From Perkinsus marinus ATCC 50983 (taxonomy: Eukaryota > Perkinsozoa > Perkinsida > Perkinsidae): a stretch of 64,000 nucleotides of DNA. This document shows, piece by piece, positions 48,595-59,403 of the stretch. Position 1 is the stretch's first letter, and each line of letters opens with the position of its first letter. A program made the translations under genes and the position numbers. The notes below the pieces were generated by a model that was given only the letters and a program-made list of their open reading frames with translations, was not told where the DNA came from and did no database searches. The stretch covers positions 61,827 to 125,826 of the forward strand of contig NW_003212688.1 in assembly GCF_000006405.1 (NCBI RefSeq), written 5' to 3'.

Positions 48595-50609
48595 TCACGA
48601 CGGGTCGTCATTCCTGCGCTCTCGCTGCAACCGTTCGTCTTCCAATTCTGACACAATAGCACCATAGAATGGTACCCATTTGGAAAGAGACCTACGCCGA
48701 ACTGTCTTGGTCTGTTGCTGTCTATTGGCATCCAGTCGGTCTAAGAATGCTGCATTATCTCGAGGCGCTGTAGGGGCCTGCCATAACAGAACTCATTCAA
48801 AGGGGTACACCGTAGATTGTCTCCCTCACAGGTTGTGGCTGATTCTCAGTGACAGGAACAACTGGAGGGGCCGTCGGCAATGCTGAAGGACCCGTTTGAC
48901 CTTGACCACCTTGGAATCGTGTACTGCCTGTAGGGCGACGCACACCTACATGAACACGATTGATGAGAGTAAAATACGAGGGCATACTTTCTATATCATC
49001 GTCATCATCTCGAAAAGCTACGTTCATGCGATTGACTACACCAAATTCTGAAAGAAGTCGGTCGGACCGTCCTATAGCAAAAAATAGTATGTGTTACGAT
49101 CGCGCTCTTGACGACCCCAGCTCCTCGCGTTCTCGAATAGTGGGTGAGTATGCAGTTGTCGTTGCTCCATTAATGTGTATATTTTATACACTTCTACCAA
49201 ACACATCCCGCCCATCACTATTCCAACACCAGCGAATCTGATACAGCGATAGGACAGAGCGGTACGGCTGTAGTCCTCACATGCCGCCTCCGCCATTGAG
49301 GAGGCCGTTGAGGATGAACAGGACGGCTGCAATGCCGCTGACCAAGATTAGAATACGAGCTGTTCGTCGCACAGGACAACAGCAACCAAGTTGAAGAACG
49401 CATACTAGGATCTTCGCAGCGTCCATCGGGTACCTACGCTTTTTTTAATCTATCACAAAAGCTCGGACGATATGACGATTCTTCTACATGGGGAAGAGCA
49501 GGTTGAACAGGAATAGCATAACATTGATCTTGATGCCCATCACGCACATCTCTAATACCTGAGGGAATGATCATTGCCGAGCGCATCGAGCTGACAGTAC
49601 TCTACCAAAATGCTACCCCACGACATCAACGCGTGATTGACCGGAACTGAGGCATGGCCCAAAGGGTTTATGAAGGCCCACACACTAGGCATGTATCTGG
49701 AAGACGTATCGTCTGGGAAGATTGCTATCGTTAGACTCACGCAGCGAGCTGCTCAGGCAATAGAAGCGCCGAGGTGGCTGACAAAAGCAGACACCAGAAT
49801 GGCGTTTGTACGAGATGGGTGAAAGGCCCCGCTGCNNNNNNNNNNNNNNNNNNNNNNNNNNNNNNNNNNNNNNNNNNNNNNNNNNNNNNNNNNNNNNNNN
49901 NNNNNNNNNNNNNNNNNNNNNNNNNNNNNNNNNNNGGCCATAGGAGGATGTAACTGATGCTACCGCCTAGGTATCGAGCCATGGTACCATGACCGAATTC
50001 GTGACAAAGTACAGTCACTTGTAATATCGCTTGAAAACCTATGACAATACGGCGATTAATAAGGGTTAAAATTCCCTCCTTACCAACTGCCATGAGAATC
50101 GCATACATGCTTGGCTGGCCACTTCCCAAGGCCTGTAACACCTGGTAGGCAAACAGAGCCACCAACCAATAGTTAACCCTTATTGGCGTGCCGAGGATCC
50201 TGATGGGGCATCAGTGACGATGTCTCATAAATGGCCTACTTCCCAGCATAGAAGGAATTGGAATCGCTGGACTGACTCAACCCTTGAGAGCCAAACCCGA
50301 AGTTGGACATATCACAAAAATGCTGCCCGCGGATGCACTAACATATACATATGTCTGAAGATGCTGATCGAGCGGACTGTCGGTCAGCTTTACTCATCGG
50401 TGAACATTGCGATAAATCCAGCTGATTTCTGAACCTGGGAAAATCATTGTGTCTCCACATCCACGGGGCGTCGAGTAGATGCCCGAACACATCGTAACAA
50501 AGTCGTCAAACAACAATCGTGTTATTTCCATCCACGTTACTGCTAAACACAACAGATATGCAAGAGGAAACAAGAGCACTGCTAAGCCAGTGATTCGGCA
50601 CACATTCAT
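48595..50609 (-). CDS. M50/site-2-protease-like membrane metalloprotease (gap inside)
   Basis: Intramembrane zinc protease family. From ATG 50609 a hydrophobic N-terminus (RITGLAVLLFPLAYLLCLAV), later VNYWLVALFAYQVLQALGSG and the zinc helix VTVLCHEFGHGTMARYLGGS with HEFGH. After the 100-N gap: AAGPFTHLVQTPFWCLLLSA, then KINVMLFLFNLLFPM spliced to YPMDAAKILVCVLQLGCC; the Asp in YPMDA stands where the third zinc ligand (usually NPDG/LDG) is expected. Two more hydrophobic segments and a soluble, proline-rich tail (TGPSALPTAPPVVPVTENQP) ending ERRNDDPS follow. Several junctions around 49440-49740 are uncertain. Confidence 0.75.
49836..49935. other. Assembly gap (100 N)
   Basis: Exactly 100 unknown bases inside the M50-like gene, just after the HEFGH helix. 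Confidence 0.99.
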
Positions 50610-50836
50610 GATCCTCAATGGGCTACCCCCAAGCTTTGTTTGAACTCCCACGTGTCTATGAGTTTAGTGACGAGCCTGCTCCCACTCGACATGTGCTGCT
50701 GCAAATCTTTGCTTATGCTCTGTCGACCACACAACGAGCTGTCAGTCAGCAAAAATGCTGTGTGAGCAGGAAATTGAGGCGCAACGCAATTCGACATGCA
50801 AGTGCTGGGGCAGTGTACCGAATGCACGCATGAACA

Positions 50837-50908
50837 TGGCTGTTCTGGGAGTCGAACCCAGGCCTCTACCGCCCAAAGGCAGAATCTTAACCTCTAGACC
50901 AAACAGCC
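50837..50908 (-). tRNA. tRNA-Pro (anticodon TGG)
   Basis: 72 bases. Acceptor GGCTGTT pairs fully with AACAGCC; anticodon stem CTGCC/GGTAG with loop TTTGGGC places TGG at 34-36; T-arm CTGGG-TTCGACT-CCCAG pairs fully. No intron. Confidence 0.93.
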
Positions 50909-51961
50909 ACACCATAGAGGTCGATACCAAAGCATCACACCACGATCCGATATTCCTCTGGTATGTTTCGCATTCAGCGTTGTCGAGCAGTAGAGGTGCG
51001 AAACAGCCAAGATGGAATACATTATATGGACGAAATGGCTTTCGTGTATAGCCCCTCGGCTGGAGCATTCCTTGAAATCCGACACTTTTTGCATTTCTCA
51101 TTTCCTCATGTGAACAGATAATACTCTCGATTTTGGTAAGTACTTCCAATAACCAACTATTCCCATGAGCTGTGTTTGGTTGTTGGATAACTATGGGCTC
51201 GACTACATCGGTTTAGGAATGGAAACAGTGCAGTCCCAACATGGCAACTCCCGAAGTACATCAGCCTTCCACTAGGCTAGGGAGCGCAACATTGGTCTCA
51301 ACTAAGACGATGCCCGAGAAATGGCAGAGCCTTTCACTCTCGAGACAGACTCGGGCCTCTGCTGAACTCCAGAACGATTCCATTGGGATACTCCGGTTGA
51401 CGCCGGGTAAAGTCGATGAGTTTGATGGTACTGATTATTCCCAGGATAAAACGTCCCACCAATTCCGAGAGCGTGGCGTGCATCACACTGCCGGGCGTTC
51501 AATCGTAGTAAGGGATTCACAAAACAAAGTAGGATCAATTCCACGACCACGACTCTTAATTCCTTTTTCTTCTTTTCTTAATTCCCCATCATTTCTCATC
51601 TGATCACGACCAGGACAGAGGCGACCAGGTGGCCGCACTCAGCGCAATACACTTTCTTGTAAGGAAATGCCAATGTAGCCAATGTGATGGTCGTCATGAA
51701 ACAACCCACAATTGCTGTGTACTTCCGATGGCGCGCGAGTATTATCGTGGCGCGTGACAATTCTCGTAGCGCGTAAGAACTTCATTGTGGCATGCGTAGG
51801 TGGAGTGCGTTAGTCATATCAAGAGGGTTACTGGCTGTCACTGAAACGCGTTTAGACGGACGGCTCTCTGCTCTGTAGGCCTTTGCAGTTTCATCAATGG
51901 GAGTTTCGAGTTGTCAAGAGTGGGATTATTTCGTGGCGCGTGAAGTTTAACTACTGCTACC
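50909..51961. other. No clear gene; repeated GTGGCGCGTGA motifs
   Basis: Upstream of the sterol-desaturase gene. The motif GTGGCGCGTGA occurs near 51749 and 51934, with looser relatives between (TAGCGCGTAAG). A 120-residue plus frame (51241-51603) has no support; a tRNA-like pattern around 51476-51545 is too weak to call. Confidence 0.4.
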
Positions 51962-52925
51962 ATGGCCACCCTCGTCAGCGGACTGGGTACGGTTCACCAT
52001 CGTGTATTATGGGCGCTAGGTAGAGACGCCTGTAGTAGTGCTATAGTAGAAACTCGTGAGGAAAAACGTCACGTGAAAAGCCACGAGGCTATGCCCGTGG
52101 TACTCCCTTGCATGGGATTTCTCATAGCACTGTGGTTCGCTCCGACGATTATACGGCGATGTGCACTGGCTATAGGGCTCGATCTCAACGGTTATGGGTG
52201 AGAAAATTATTCCGAACTCTCGCAGTAATCTGATTTCAGGACAACAGGGAACGTTGTTGCTGATGCATGCGGATCCTTCCTCTTATTCCTGGTGCTAGCC
52301 GAGGCCCCCCTACCTGGGCCGTTGGTCGTGACTGTAGCTGCTATACTTGCCATCATTCCAATGCACGTATGTGTACTGAAAGCATACATGTCATTGTTTT
52401 GAGCTTGTATGCAGGTCTATAGTATTTTAGTTAGAACTATGCTGATTTATGTCAACGAATGGACGTTTATGGTAATAAAACGTTGAATGGAATTTCCACA
52501 ATGTGCGTGTTTACAGATATTGGTTGTTCCTGGTATCATATTTTGTACATTCTGGCTGGGCTCCACCGCAGACTACGTTATAGAGTACTTCGACCTCTCT
52601 CCAGTGAAGGGAAGGGTACTGCAACCTTCGAGACGGTTGTTGCCTGGGGATCCGAAATTCCACAAGTAAAAATGATGTGATGCGATGAAAATTTGATGGT
52701 TAAGTCACTCACAGGTTGATACGGGTATGTGCCCTAAACACGATTGTGCTAGTGCCACTGATTGGCCTCGGCTGCGTGTGCTTGCAACAGTATCGTGATC
52801 GTCTAGGTCTGTTTGTGGATATGGATTCTGAGCGACTACCCTCGAAGCTTGAGATTGCAGTCCAAATGATGTAGTACTGAACATAAAACACATGGGTGAT
52901 GCATTGCAGGACGGTGATCCTAGGA

Positions 52926-52985
<60 letters not shown>

Positions 52986-53002
52986 TAGTAGTGGTAGTAG
53001 TG

Positions 53003-53036
<34 letters not shown>

Positions 53037-53065
53037 TAGTGGTAGTAGTGGTAGTAGTGGTAGTG

Positions 53066-53114
<49 letters not shown>

Positions 53115-53994
53115 CGTATAACTACTGCATCACATGCTATTCCAGCAACTATTCGCTCAATTCGCGAGCGCTAATCTCGAATCGCTATTCGGTACAACAG
53201 CAATTCGCGAACTATTCTTGACACAAGCGACCGAAGATGGTGAATCCTGCAGTACCGTATTTTTGTTCAGTTATTTCATCCTAGTGAACGAGTTTCTATT
53301 CTTCTACGGCCATTGGTTATTCCATGCGAGTCCGTTTTTGTATAAGAAGATTCACAAGGTTCACCATGAGTACCCGGCCCCCAATGCATTTGCGTCATTG
53401 TAATAAGACCGCTGATATGCGTGATTCGTTCGAGGAGTGGTATGTAGGTATTGCCACCCATTGGAATTGCTCATCGCTGACTTCATTCCTCTGGGAGCTG
53501 GAGCCTTCTTCCTCGGCTCGCATTGCTGTAATACTTGGGAAATTTGTATTTTCTCGAGGCGTTATTTTCTGTGTTGCGGAATTGTGTCGCGAAATTTTTT
53601 GTATAAAATGAAGTGCGCGATTGGTATTTTTCTCAGCGACATTTCTCTTATGGTCTATATATGCGGTACTCGGGACAGAAGGCCACCACAGTGGCATACG
53701 GTATGTAATTTTGTGGCGCAGTGACGGAATCGAGATTTGCTTCAGATGGCCGTGGATAATGTGGTTCGACCACCAGCCTGACTTCCACGATTTCCATCAT
53801 CAGAAGTTCAACGTCAATTATGGGAATATAGGCTTTTTAGACAAAATACATGGTAGTGCCGAGGATCGAACCTGCGCCGTATCTGCGTTCTAGGTACTGA
53901 CGGTTTGTGGCAAGCACATTTGGCTCAGCTGAAGGCTCAACGTGAAGAGAAAGGACGAATTCCGACTAAGTTCTTGAACCATTACTGTGCTTAG
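51962..53994 (+). CDS. Sterol desaturase / fatty acid hydroxylase superfamily enzyme (FAXDC2-like)
   Basis: ER membrane di-iron oxygenase. Exons: MATLVSGLGTVHHRVLWALG onward; a TM region (SFLLFLVLAEAPLPGPLVVT); ILVVPGIIFCTFWLGSTADY; a charged loop ending GDPKFHK; LIRVCALNTIVLVPLIGLGC; then FILVNEFLFFYGHWLFHASP, KKIHKVHHEYPAPNAFASLY, CHPLELLIADFIPLGAGAFF, GHHSGIR, FDHQPDFHDFHHQKFNVNYG and FLDKIHGTDGLWQAHL. All three His clusters (HWLFH; HKVHH; HDFHH) are present. Similar in order to FAXDC2 and C4-methylsterol oxidase. Stop at 53992-53994. The intron ending before QLFAQFAS contains the long GTA repeat, and the last intron (53853-53893) is tRNA-like. Sterol substrate not known. Confidence 0.88.
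52927..53113 (+). repeat. (GTA)n microsatellite, about 187 bp
   Basis: Some 60 GTA units with scattered GTG interruptions, inside an intron of the sterol-desaturase gene. In one frame it reads as a long poly-valine run, which is not a protein. Each GTA-GTA also resembles a splice donor. Confidence 0.97.
53853..53893 (+). other. 41-nt intron made of antisense tRNA 3'-half sequence
   Basis: Starts GTAGTGCCGAGGATCGAACC; its complement carries the B box CAGGTTCGATCC with a matching 3' arm ending GGCAC. Removing it joins KIHG to TDGLWQ of the sterol desaturase (phase 1), as the family requires; 41 is not a multiple of three. Confidence 0.85.
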
Positions 53995-54313
53995 AATCTA
54001 CTGTGTATCATTATAATGTATTTTACACAAGATTTGTCCCTCAACATCCCCTCGTATTTATGCTAATCAGTGCTAATACCATCTTTATCTGAACTGCCCT
54101 AATGGAGCGTGTGTCACCGGAATACATGCTGATGCACACGCGTGTTACCTGGACACGATCGCATGTTGTTGGTAGCTGGCACGTCGGATCTACTACTAGA
54201 GTTATCGATTTTTACAGGCCCAGATGGTTATTGTTGCGTTGTTCACAAACTGTAACGAGATAGTTCAACTCTCTCTAGAATTACATTCTAAGTTTTTTAC
54301 GAGGCTTTTCATT

Positions 54314-54877
54314 ATGCCGCTCGCCTCGGCCCCCGATCACAGCACTGATGAGACGACTAAGGAGTCGGTTAGAGTATATACCAAAGCGGAGGTGAAAGCT
54401 CATGATAAGAGCGATGACTGCTGGGTCGTTATTCATGGTTCTGTATATGATGTTACTGACTTTTTGGAGAGCCATCCGGGAGGACCTGAGGTAAGATATT
54501 TTCCAATTTTGCGGAGTGCAAGTTTAGAACAGGTCATTTCGACGATTAGCGGTGGCAATGTGACGGAGGATTTTGAAGAGATCGGGCATTCTGATGAAGC
54601 CAGGAGGCAAGCGAAGGCGCACAGGATAGGAGTGTTGGAGGGTCACGAAGAAGTGCCGTGACCAGGAATCGAACCAGGGACCTCTACGTTGTTGTTTTCA
54701 GTCACAAGGCATTCCGATGAATTCTGAACTTGGAACCAACGCGGGGGTTATTAGTATGGGGGTTCTGCCTGTCATTTTGATCGCTGGCGTAGCTTATTTG
54801 GCGTACCATGTAGCACGATGTTTCCCTTGCGTATTTGGCTGCTCACTTCATGGATTTCAGGTCATGAGTAGCTCCTA
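54314..54877 (+). CDS. CYB5: Cytochrome b5, membrane-anchored
   Basis: Small haem protein giving electrons to desaturases and oxygenases in the ER. From ATG 54314: [39 protein letters not shown] (haem His in HPGG), spliced to [20 protein letters not shown] (second haem His in GHS). After the third exon boundary comes a C-terminal anchor, [20 protein letters not shown], ending before the stop at 54875. The second intron (54653-54701) is tRNA-like. Lies just downstream of the sterol-desaturase gene on the same strand, a natural partner for it. Confidence 0.92.
54653..54701 (+). other. 49-nt intron made of antisense tRNA 3'-half sequence
   Basis: Begins GTGCCGTGACCAGGAATCGA; the complement has CCTGGTTCGATTCCTGG followed by CACGGCAC, a tRNA T-arm and 3' acceptor strand. 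Ends TTGTTTTCAG. It contains an in-frame stop and must be removed to reach the TM anchor of cytochrome b5. Confidence 0.85.
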
Positions 54878-55377
54878 AGCTCGCACGTGAAAGACTCACC
54901 CTAGTAGTTTTTTCCATACACATATCACAAGTGGGGCCACAATTTCGGGAGCTTGGCAGTGTTTTGTCATGTAGTTGGTCAATTCATCGAGGAGGAATAA
55001 TTTGAATTATAAGTGTCTTGTAGCTCATCTCAGTTTATGAGTATTTTCTATCGCCTTCGGGACTGAATATAATGAGTAGTTCAATATGCCTCGCAAGGAG
55101 GCAACGAAAGGGTTCCTTATGGAAGGAGGTCTTTATTGGTGTTCTGTCCTTGGGTGATATTCGGGTATACAAAAGGTCTACGAAGGTTCTCGCGGAAGTT
55201 GGTGCTCAGTTGTTTGTTGACGATTTTCAGGAGTAATATCGCGCTTCTCAGGAGATTCACGCGTAGAGATGTGAATCTTCACATTGATCACATGTAAGTT
55301 GTGCATGCTATTATCACCCGAGATCGTCTCGGCCGATGGACACTTCATATACGTGGTGAGTCACTACTGCTATAGTT

Positions 55378-55559
55378 CAGTGTTGGAATATATGTTCGGT
55401 TTCCTCAACTGAGCTCATGAGTTCTCTCACTGAAGATCCACACAACGATTTTCGATAGGAGAGTACAGATCTAACAATAATTCCCCTAAATTTCCTCTCA
55501 GAATCTCCACGTTTCTACCGACACATATAGTTGACCATTTGCGTATATTCTCATACTGC
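55378..55559 (-). mobile_element. MITE-like repeat, family 1
   Basis: Reverse-orientation copy: starts CAGTGTTGGAATATATG on the plus strand, core CAACTGAGCTCATGAG and ACACATATAGTTGACCAT, ends CTCATACTG. Confidence 0.75.
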
Positions 55560-56033
55560 TCTCGTCAGTTGTAAGGTTCATGATGAAAAAAGCTCACATA
55601 TCGTTTATCGGCATTTCGGAAATTGGCATGAACACGCTTCCCACGAGAGGTTATTAGTATCTTCGTGGGATCCTAGACCTCTGCCGGACCGCTCGTGAAC
55701 CATAGCACTTCACCACCCCTTTGCTTGTTATGACAGTGCTTCGGCTAACCGGAAAACGCAGCATAGTCTACCGTATTGGCATCAAGTGCAACCAAGTCGA
55801 TGACGGTGTTGGATTTCGAACTGACACACACCGTCTGGAGCAACGCAGCACAGATATCAACTCATGTGTCGTATAGATTCACAAACATGTATGAGTAATC
55901 ACCTCTTACTAGCGATGCACAGTGGTTGGGTTATGTGGAGTTATCAGGAATTCGAGGGAAGCAAGCCTTGCGAGTGAACCATAGGGAAGGCGAGAGTTTG
56001 TGCACTGTACTGTATTCGCTCGTGCGTTTCGTG

Positions 56034-56220
56034 CAGTGTGGGCGAATATGCATATGGTCAACTACGCTCGTTGGTGAGAACGTGAAAATTTTGCGAAAAT
56101 TTTGGAAAATTATTGCTAGTTTTCGTACACTCTAAGCCTGAACCGTGTGCAATTCCTCGTTGTGTCATGAGGGAGCTCCTGAGGCCAGCTGGGGAGAGCG
56201 AGCAATGCTCGCAGAGGTCC
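56034..56220 (+). mobile_element. MITE-like repeat, family 1, diverged
   Basis: Starts CAGTGTGGGCGAATATGCAT and keeps ATGGTCAACTACG, GAAAATTTTGCGAAAATTTT and CCTGAGGCCAGCTGGGGAGA; right inverted repeat not preserved. Confidence 0.65.
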
Positions 56221-56268
56221 AGGAAAATTGTGAGTGAGAATATTGGCAGCTTTTGATAGTCATTTGTC

Positions 56269-56440
56269 CAGTGTGAGAAAAATGCACATGGTCAACCACA
56301 TGTGTTGGTGTCAATATGAAAAATCTGAGGAAATTTTGGGAAATTCTCGTCGATTCCTGTGAATTTCTACCCGAATTCATATGTAAACTTGTATAATTAG
56401 TGAGGAAACTGTCAGGCCGAGCTGAGGGAAGCGAACACTG
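56269..56440 (+). mobile_element. MITE-like repeat, family 1
   Basis: CAGTGTGAGAAAAATGCACA at the left, core GGTCAACCACATGTGTTGGT and TTAGTGAGGAAACTG, ends GCGAACACTG. Confidence 0.8.
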
Positions 56441-56524
56441 GATTCGTCAATTGACGCAACACTGCACTGGATATAATAGCAGAGGAATGCCTTAAAAAGC
56501 AGCAGCCTGATCATACTCAATCGA

Positions 56525-56578
56525 TGGAGATTGTCCTTATCATAAACTCATTCAAGGGATCTCTTCAGTCTAGAACGG
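56525..56578 (+). CDS. Short exon resembling the N-terminus of glycerate kinase
   Basis: ATG 56525 gives MEIVLIINSFKGSLQSRT. This matches the start of bacterial-type glycerate kinases (pattern 'I.I.PDSFKGSLS'). A GTATAGG donor follows at once and is also the left end of a MITE-like copy. I found no convincing continuation, so the gene is either split by long introns or a remnant. Confidence 0.35.
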
Positions 56579-56733
56579 TATAGGAAAATATGCACATGGT
56601 CGACCACATGTGTCGGTGACAATATGGAAATTCGTGTTGGTTTCTCTACACTTTTATACTAATTCATATACATTTAGTGAGGAAACTCCTGAGTTCAGCT
56701 GAGGAAAGCGAACATATATTCCCCCCAACACTG
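56576..56733 (+). mobile_element. MITE-like repeat, family 1, starting at an exon end
   Basis: Left end ACGGTATAGGAAAATATGCA, core GGTCGACCACATGTGTCGGT, TTTAGTGAGGAAACTCCTGA, right end CCCCCCAACACTG. Its first GT coincides with the splice donor of the glycerate-kinase-like exon. Confidence 0.8.
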
Positions 56734-56859
56734 GCCTAGATATGCTATGGCATCTTCTATTCTGATCGTGCTATTGGCAGCATGCATTCGAGGTCAAGGG
56801 TGACCACGCTGTTAGGGAACCCAGTCGTGGTTGGTTTCATCGTTCCAGTTCAGAATTTT

Positions 56860-56978
56860 CCACACTAGTTATGAAAACTCGCACACGAACTAGGGTAGGA
56901 GAATTCACAAACCGGCAAGAAATTCTCCTTATTGGCATCAGCTATGTAGTTGACCATATGCATATTTTCCCCCTATAC
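56860..56978 (-). mobile_element. MITE-like repeat, family 1, partial
   Basis: Reverse-orientation piece: GAATTCACAAACCGGCAAG, GTAGTTGACCATATGCATAT and TTTTCCCCCTATAC at the end. The inner half is eroded. Confidence 0.6.
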
Positions 56979-57407
56979 AAAGGCCACATACAGGCGCTAA
57001 CTCGTAAGCATTTCACTGAGGGTAATTAATTGATTGAGTTATGTGATACATTAGGGAATTTACAAGGATGAACTCTTTGTTGATTTCAGTTCAATGACAG
57101 TGTTGTTACATCGACAACTTCGTCGTTTATCGCAGAACTTTACTTCGCTCTCCTTCTCCTCATCTGCGTATAGTTTTCCAATTGGACCCGAGGTGGGAAT
57201 TTCCCCAAAACTGCTTTCACAGAGGCTACGGACTCGCATTTTCCCCGTGTATTGATGATCCGCTTGAGCGGGAGACTGTTCTGACAGGTACCACCAGATT
57301 TCCAGCGACTGAGCCATGGTGTAGCTTCTGGTCGATCTGGCGCCATCGTTGCTGATGTCACGTGAGTTGATCAGCGATCACTAGTCGGGTTTAATCATGA
57401 AAGACAC

Positions 57408-57588
57408 CAGTGTGGTAAAAATATGCACATGGTCACCCACATGTTCTGATGACAACATGAAAACTCTGAGGGAATGTTGCCGAATTCTTGCTAGTTTCTC
57501 TGCACCTCTCTAACCCAACTCGTATTTATACTCCTGTGATCAGCGAAAAAACTCCTGAGCTCAGCGAACATTCATTCCTCCAACACTG
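57408..57588 (+). mobile_element. MITE-like repeat, family 1
   Basis: CAGTGTGGTAAAAATATGCA at the left, GGTCACCCACATGTTCTGAT in the core, AAAACTCCTGAGCTCAGCGA near the right and CTCCAACACTG at the end: the best-preserved pair of inverted ends. Confidence 0.85.
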
Positions 57589-57590
57589 TT

Positions 57591-58808
57591 GTGAATGTGC
57601 CCAGATACGACCCTTCAGTTGAAGACATACTCATCATAGATGATATTCCACCGGAGTTCCCTTTCTGTCGGTTGCTTTCGGCGAACAGGGGAGATCAGAA
57701 TGGCTCTCTGACCCTACTCAGTAGCTTGAACCATAGCCGTTACAGCGCGGCAACTGTAGGAGGGTCTCGCTCCGCTTCCGATGATATTGAGTAGGAAGGT
57801 CGCACTCTTGGAGGCCCAGTTTGGTGTAAGCACATTACAGTGTAACGGACCGGATGAGATGACAACGGCATTACGGAAGCGCAACTTCGACAAAATCGTG
57901 AGTGGCGATTTTGGTGGCGATCCCAACTTCAGTTTGTATAGGTAATCAACTTTCCCCATGTTATGTTACCAAAGAAGAGTCTGAAATTCACCACCGCTGT
58001 GCACCCGGAAGAAGGTGGATTCCGACGCTCACCCCTAGCATTGAGTTGGTTATATGGCCCTTTCAGTGCTTCCGCATGGGCGTAAATCGACAAGAGAACG
58101 CACCAAGCCCAGTACCCCACAACAGTGCACTGAAATCGTGGACTCCATACCACCTTCGCTCAGTCGATATCTCACGGCAACCTTTGCAACTGCTAGGACC
58201 GCACTCCGACATCCGCACGGAGAGGTGAGGCTAAGCTCGGCGCTCGTTGTCTTGATCTGTTAGATGATTAGAGTCGAAAATGATAGTATTATCTGGCGTA
58301 ACGGCGATGCTTCACACATGAATCAATGCGTGTGGCTTCGACTAGTGATGCACAGCCTTGTTTTCAACTCCGTCATTCCAAGGGTTATCGTATATTCTCT
58401 ATAATATATCGTATCTAATATGTTATAACGTATTGATATGATATGTAGATATTAAATATAATATCGGATATACAGGGATATGTTATTATTGTATGTTGTC
58501 AGCTCCACTTGAGATTACCCCGACGGAAGATTCTTAATCGTCCCGGGCGAGCATTAGAGCGAGCAGTGTACCACTCAGGTCTGGAATTGATACGGACGAT
58601 CAACGGCGGTTCAGTAACAACTTGTGGTCGGCTGAAATATCGATATACTCACATTCAGGCATTATCACGTCTTTCTTACCGGCCCAAGGATCTCCTGGGG
58701 AAGAAAATTGACCTGGATGATTGTTTGACGCTGGTTTTCGCGCCAAGTCACAAGATAGACAACATGGAGAGCCACGAAGAGTTTCTCGGAAAGTCTCTAC
58801 TCCTATGA
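57591..58808 (+). CDS. Unknown protein with a receiver-like start (multi-exon, joins incomplete)
   Basis: Segments that look coding: VEDILIIDDIPPEFPFCRLL, later SRKVALLEAQFGVSTLQCNG and ALRKRNFDKIVSGDFGGDPN, then PQQCTEIVDSIPPSLSRYLT and ATARTALRHPHGE with a good donor, and a last open stretch 58509-58808 (ERAVYHSGLELIRTINGGSV, KKIDLDDCLTLVFAPSHKID). The 'ILIIDD...LL...FGV...DKIVSGDF' order recalls a two-component receiver domain, with Asp in place for metal binding, but the rest is not recognised and the exon joins are not fixed. It may be more than one gene. Confidence 0.35.
58375..58495. repeat. AT-rich stretch with short palindromes
   Basis: About 120 bases dominated by ATAT/TATA (for example TAATATATCG, GATATGATATG, AAATATAATATCG) in a genome stretch otherwise of balanced composition. 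Lies between two possible exons of the preceding unknown gene. Confidence 0.7.
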
Positions 58809-59331
58809 CTATGCATCGGATGGACGGCTTGGATGATCTGTGGTAAATCATCTTTTCATTTCCCGTGGTTCATTAGTGTTCATCTTTTGACCTGTTTTCG
58901 ATTTATGGGTGTTTCTGGACATGTAAGTGAGCTGGTGTTGGCTGATTGAGAGACCGACCGAGCCTACCCACTGAATGAATGAAGACTATGAATTGCCCCG
59001 GAATCAGCATCACCACGCGAGACTGAATGTCGGGTTCGAAAACAACGAAACGAGAGGCAACATAAGTCTTAGCACATCGAAAGACTTTAGGACTGCATTT
59101 CTCTGGAAAAGTTCCGGTCATGTCTTTTTTCACGCGCCACGTAAAGGATTCAACCTCGGCATGCCTATTCATCACCAACTTGGCCATATTCGTGCAAAAT
59201 GTCGTCATATGTCGGAGAGATTTCATGAAATTCTTATGCGAATGACCCCGAATATTCGTCCTGCACGGAACAGATCACAGGACAGATTTTCAGAAATTCA
59301 CAGAAGTTGTTGGACAACTTTCAAGTCTGTA

Positions 59332-59403
59332 GCCATCTTAGCTTAGTGGTAGAGCGTCTGCTTCGTAAGCAGAAGGTCGTCGGTTCAATCCCGGCAGATG
59401 GCT
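59332..59403 (+). tRNA. tRNA-Thr (anticodon CGT)
   Basis: Acceptor GCCATCT/AGATGGC pairs fully; D-arm GCTT-AGTGGTA-GAGC; anticodon stem TCTGC/GCAGA with loop TTCGTAA; T-arm GTCGG-TTCAATC-CCGGC with one G-T pair. No intron. Confidence 0.95.

Noticed and set aside
51476-51545. tRNA-like stretch ending in a T-rich run.
   Set aside because: Stems pair too poorly and the boxes are off consensus; too weak to list as a tRNA pseudogene.
52892-53221. 109-residue plus frame with a long poly-valine run.
   Set aside because: Translation of the GTA microsatellite inside an intron; no protein character.
57060-57361. Two overlapping minus frames of 73-85 residues between repeat copies.
   Set aside because: Neither frame joins to another exon and both strands give equally plausible peptides, so no gene call is supportable.
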